This document shows positions 6,329 to 8,071 of a DNA stretch of 8,071 nt, in pieces. The notes under the pieces are model-generated. The model made no database searches. It was given only the letters and a program-made list of their open reading frames with translations, and had not been told where the DNA came from. The stretch's first letter is position 1, and each line of letters starts with the position of its first letter. Source of the DNA: JAZGER01 sp036480335. GTDB taxonomy: Bacteria; Pseudomonadota; Gammaproteobacteria; DSM-19610. The DNA lies in NCBI GenBank assembly GCA_036480335.1, contig JAZGGH010000026.1, positions 1-8,071 on the forward strand. Direction: 5' to 3'. Both the position numbers and the translations under genes were made by a program.

Positions 6329-6681
6329 ATTATTGCGCAAGCAGTGAATGTGGAATGCCCTGGAAAACCGTATACATCTATTGGTCGATATACCGCAACT
6401 GTCCATTCACTTTTGTAATCGATGGTCCTGAACCAGTAACAAAATCATTCAAAAAGGGCAAATTACTGGTCAAGTTGACTAAACGAAGTAGAGGCTACAA
6501 TACAAATAGATAAATCTACATCTGATGAAATTCCGAATAAATGAGATAAAACTGTAAATTACTCGCAGTAAGTCGCTGTTTAGACCGAACTACCCCTTAC
6601 ATTATGTGAATTTTTTTGTGGTTAAATATGACAAGTGATATGGAAAAACCAATTACTATAAAAAAATGATAGGCCGAGGGT
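6318..6681. other. 364 bp without a supported gene, upstream of the integrase module
   Basis: No convincing coding frame is present; a rightward frame at 6277-6513 has odd composition and no ribosome binding site. The second half is AT-rich. A possible rightward promoter is TTGACT (6475-6480) with TACAAT (6496-6501), but the 15-nt spacer is short. Upstream of it, at 6449-6466, is an A-rich segment with AAAAAGGGCAAATT, noted as a possible activator site. The region probably holds the control signals of the DUF4224-integrase operon. Confidence 0.5.
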
Positions 6682-6903
6682 ATGTTTTTAAATAAAAAAG
6701 AATTATCTGATCTGACTGGGGTGAAGACCAAAAAAAAGCAAGTTGAATGGCTTTCTGAAAATAAGTATCGCTTTACGCTAAATGTGGTCGGTTGGCCGAA
6801 AGTATTAGTTAGAGAAGTTGAAAGCAAACTGTTAAGTCCTGCTCATAGAAAAAAATCTGTTAAAATTAAAGAGCCGAATTTTGATGGCATAAACGGAAGG
6901 TGA
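6682..6903 (+). CDS. DUF4224-family small protein, candidate excision/directionality factor
   Basis: The N-terminal half matches the DUF4224 pattern: FLNKKELSDLTG at 2-13, a Lys-rich turn, QVEWLSENKYRF at 20-31, then GWPKVL at 37-42. In this family the segments correspond to FL..EL..LTG, Q..WL and G.PKVL. DUF4224 proteins are typically encoded directly upstream of phage-type integrases, and the pattern of two short helices plus a hairpin is compatible with a small DNA-binding fold. A role as an excisionase or recombination directionality factor is inference from position. The C-terminal 25 residues are basic. The gene ends 4 nt before the integrase start, so the two form one operon. A GAGG sits very close to the ATG, and AGG at about 6671-6673 is better spaced; initiation may be weak. 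Confidence 0.85.
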   Translation: MFLNKKELSDLTGVKTKKKQVEWLSENKYRFTLNVVGWPKVLVREVESKLLSPAHRKKSVKIKEPNFDGINGR

Positions 6904-6907
6904 TGAT

Positions 6908-7894
6908 ATGGGCAAGCCAAGAAAACACCTCAAACATTTACCCCAACGAATGCGCTTTAAGAATGGTGCATATTATCACGTTTACTATGTGGATAAAAAA
7001 CAATTGTGGCACCGGCTTTCTCGTGATTATTCTGAAGCATTGCGCTTATGGGCAGAGCGTGAAGGCGATGAACAACGAGAGGGCACGACGGTTAACCATA
7101 TGATAGATCGCTACCTGATTGAAATACTCCCTACCTTGGCTATAAAAACGCAATCTGAACGTAATCGTCAAGCAGTAAGACTAAAGAGCGTATATGGCTC
7201 TATGCGCCTGGGTGATGTTAGACCACAACACATCGCCAGGTATCTTGACCAGCGAATGGCGAAAGTGTCAGCGAATCGTGAAATTACCTTTTTATCTAGC
7301 ATGTACCAGTATGCAATGCGCTGGGGTTGGTGCATTCTTAACCCTTGCACTGGTATTCGTCGGAATACAGAAAAGAAACGTACTCGTTATATTACGGATA
7401 AGGAATTGCAAACGCTTATTGATGTGGCCGACAGGCCGATCGCTGTAATTATCGAAGTAGCCTATCTCACTGGGCTGAGGAAAAGCGACCTATTAAATAT
7501 TCGTCTTAATGATATTAAGCCTGAAGGTTTATTTGTAACGCCTCAAAAAACACAAGATAGCAATGGATCGATGGTATTTAGTCACTCACCGAAGCTGCAG
7601 TCGGCTCTCGCGCACGCAAAATTATTGCGTAAAGGCTCAATCGGCCACCTGTTTACAACCAGGCACGGCAAGCAACGAACCATCAGTGGATTTAATTCAA
7701 GCTGGCGACGACTGAAGGAAAAGACAGGCATCACGGATATCCATTTTCATGACATTCGAGCAAAAACGCTGACCGATGCGAAGCGACTCAAGGGCATCGA
7801 ATATGCGCAGGATTTAGGGAATCATAACTCCGTCGAAACAACGGAGAGTTATGTGAAATCATTTGAGATTAAACGGGTTGATCCGCTTGGATAA
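6908..7894 (+). CDS. int: Phage-type tyrosine recombinase (integrase)
   Basis: The protein catalyses site-specific integration and excision of the element, here apparently at the 3' end of tRNA-Pro. Of 328 residues, about 1-55 form the N-terminal arm-type DNA-binding region (GAYYHVYYVDKKQLWHRLS), 60-150 the SAM-like core-binding domain, and 160-328 the catalytic domain. The full catalytic set is visible: Arg191 in TGLRKSD, a candidate Lys214, His281 and Arg284 in HDIR, His306 in LGNHNSV, and the nucleophile Tyr315 in TTESYV. The His-to-Tyr spacing of 9 is normal; the Asn between Gly and His is a small deviation. GGAAGG at 6895-6900 lies 7 nt before the ATG, supporting this start. The gene reads toward the tRNA and is intact, so the element may still be mobile by this enzyme. 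Confidence 0.96.
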   Translation: MGKPRKHLKHLPQRMRFKNGAYYHVYYVDKKQLWHRLSRDYSEALRLWAEREGDEQREGTTVNHMIDRYLIEILPTLAIKTQSERNRQAVRLKSVYGSMRLGDVRPQHIARYLDQRMAKVSANREITFLSSMYQYAMRWGWCILNPCTGIRRNTEKKRTRYITDKELQTLIDVADRPIAVIIEVAYLTGLRKSDLLNIRLNDIKPEGLFVTPQKTQDSNGSMVFSHSPKLQSALAHAKLLRKGSIGHLFTTRHGKQRTISGFNSSWRRLKEKTGITDIHFHDIRAKTLTDAKRLKGIEYAQDLGNHNSVETTESYVKSFEIKRVDPLG

Positions 7895-7919
7895 GAGACA
7901 AACGGTATTTAAGAGACAA
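7892..7919 (+). repeat. Direct repeat TAAGAGACAA, possible integrase arm sites
   Basis: TAAGAGACAA occurs at 7892-7901, overlapping the integrase stop codon, and again at 7910-7919, with starts 18 bp apart. The pair lies between the integrase gene and the 3' end of tRNA-Pro, where the attachment site is expected. Directly repeated short sites near the core are typical of integrase arm-binding sites, but binding is inferred. Confidence 0.5.
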
Positions 7920-7946
7920 CCACTATCTGTAAAAATGGCTTAGGAA

Positions 7947-8026
<80 letters not shown>

Positions 8027-8033
8027 AGACGGC

Positions 8034-8061
8034 ATCATACCGTAATATGACAGGATGAAAA
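8034..8061 (-). promoter_or_regulatory. Promoter of tRNA-Pro
   Basis: On the minus strand TTTTCA (8061-8056) is 16 nt from TATGAT (8039-8034), which lies 10 nt before the tRNA 5' end. The -35 matches 4 of 6 and the -10 matches 5 of 6 consensus bases. The bases after the -10 are GCCG, a GC-rich discriminator as found in stringently controlled stable RNA promoters. Confidence 0.55.
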
Positions 8062-8071
8062 AGACTTAGTA

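Noticed and set aside
6277..6513. Rightward 78-codon frame
   Set aside because: It lacks a ribosome binding site, its composition is rich in Cys and Trp early on, and it overlaps the doubtful ORF at 6135-6317.
6655..6672. Possible third copy of the shared promoter element (ACTATAAAAAAATGATA)
   Set aside because: Only the two ends match and a gap is needed; the similarity is what AT-rich promoter DNA gives by chance.

Overview
The window looks like the integrase-proximal end of an integrated mobile element in a gammaproteobacterium, probably an enterobacterial-type genome. Three things support this. A tRNA-Pro(GGG) gene lies at the right edge with its 3' end facing a phage-type tyrosine recombinase 52 bp away. 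A small DUF4224-type gene precedes the recombinase. The rest is dominated by F-type conjugation genes (traH, traG). The species cannot be named from this sequence.

Layout from left to right. Positions 1-16 hold the first codons of a leftward gene that leaves the window, with a good sigma70 promoter upstream. A leftward 142-aa gene (195-623) of unknown function follows; it has a hydrophobic N-terminus, a clear terminator, and a long leader with a strong hairpin just before its ribosome binding site. Its promoter is a near copy (30 of 35 bases) of the first one. A rightward 75-aa membrane-anchored gene (863-1090) ends in a terminator. Then comes a leftward block read from about 6111 down to 1225: a fragment of a second TraG-like gene, a traH that has lost its 5' end, and an apparently intact 1053-aa traG. 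Between this block and the integrase module lies about 570 bp of poorly coding DNA with one doubtful small ORF, short repeats and possible promoter elements. The module of DUF4224 gene and integrase is transcribed rightward toward the tRNA.

TraH and TraG are outer-membrane/periplasmic assembly and mating-pair stabilisation proteins of F-type conjugation systems. No relaxase, coupling protein, ATPase or other secretion gene is visible here. The element may be an integrative conjugative element that continues to the left, a decayed remnant, or an SGI1-like island that supplies its own TraH/TraG to a helper plasmid's transfer apparatus. The truncated traH and leftover traG fragment point to at least one past recombination event at this locus.
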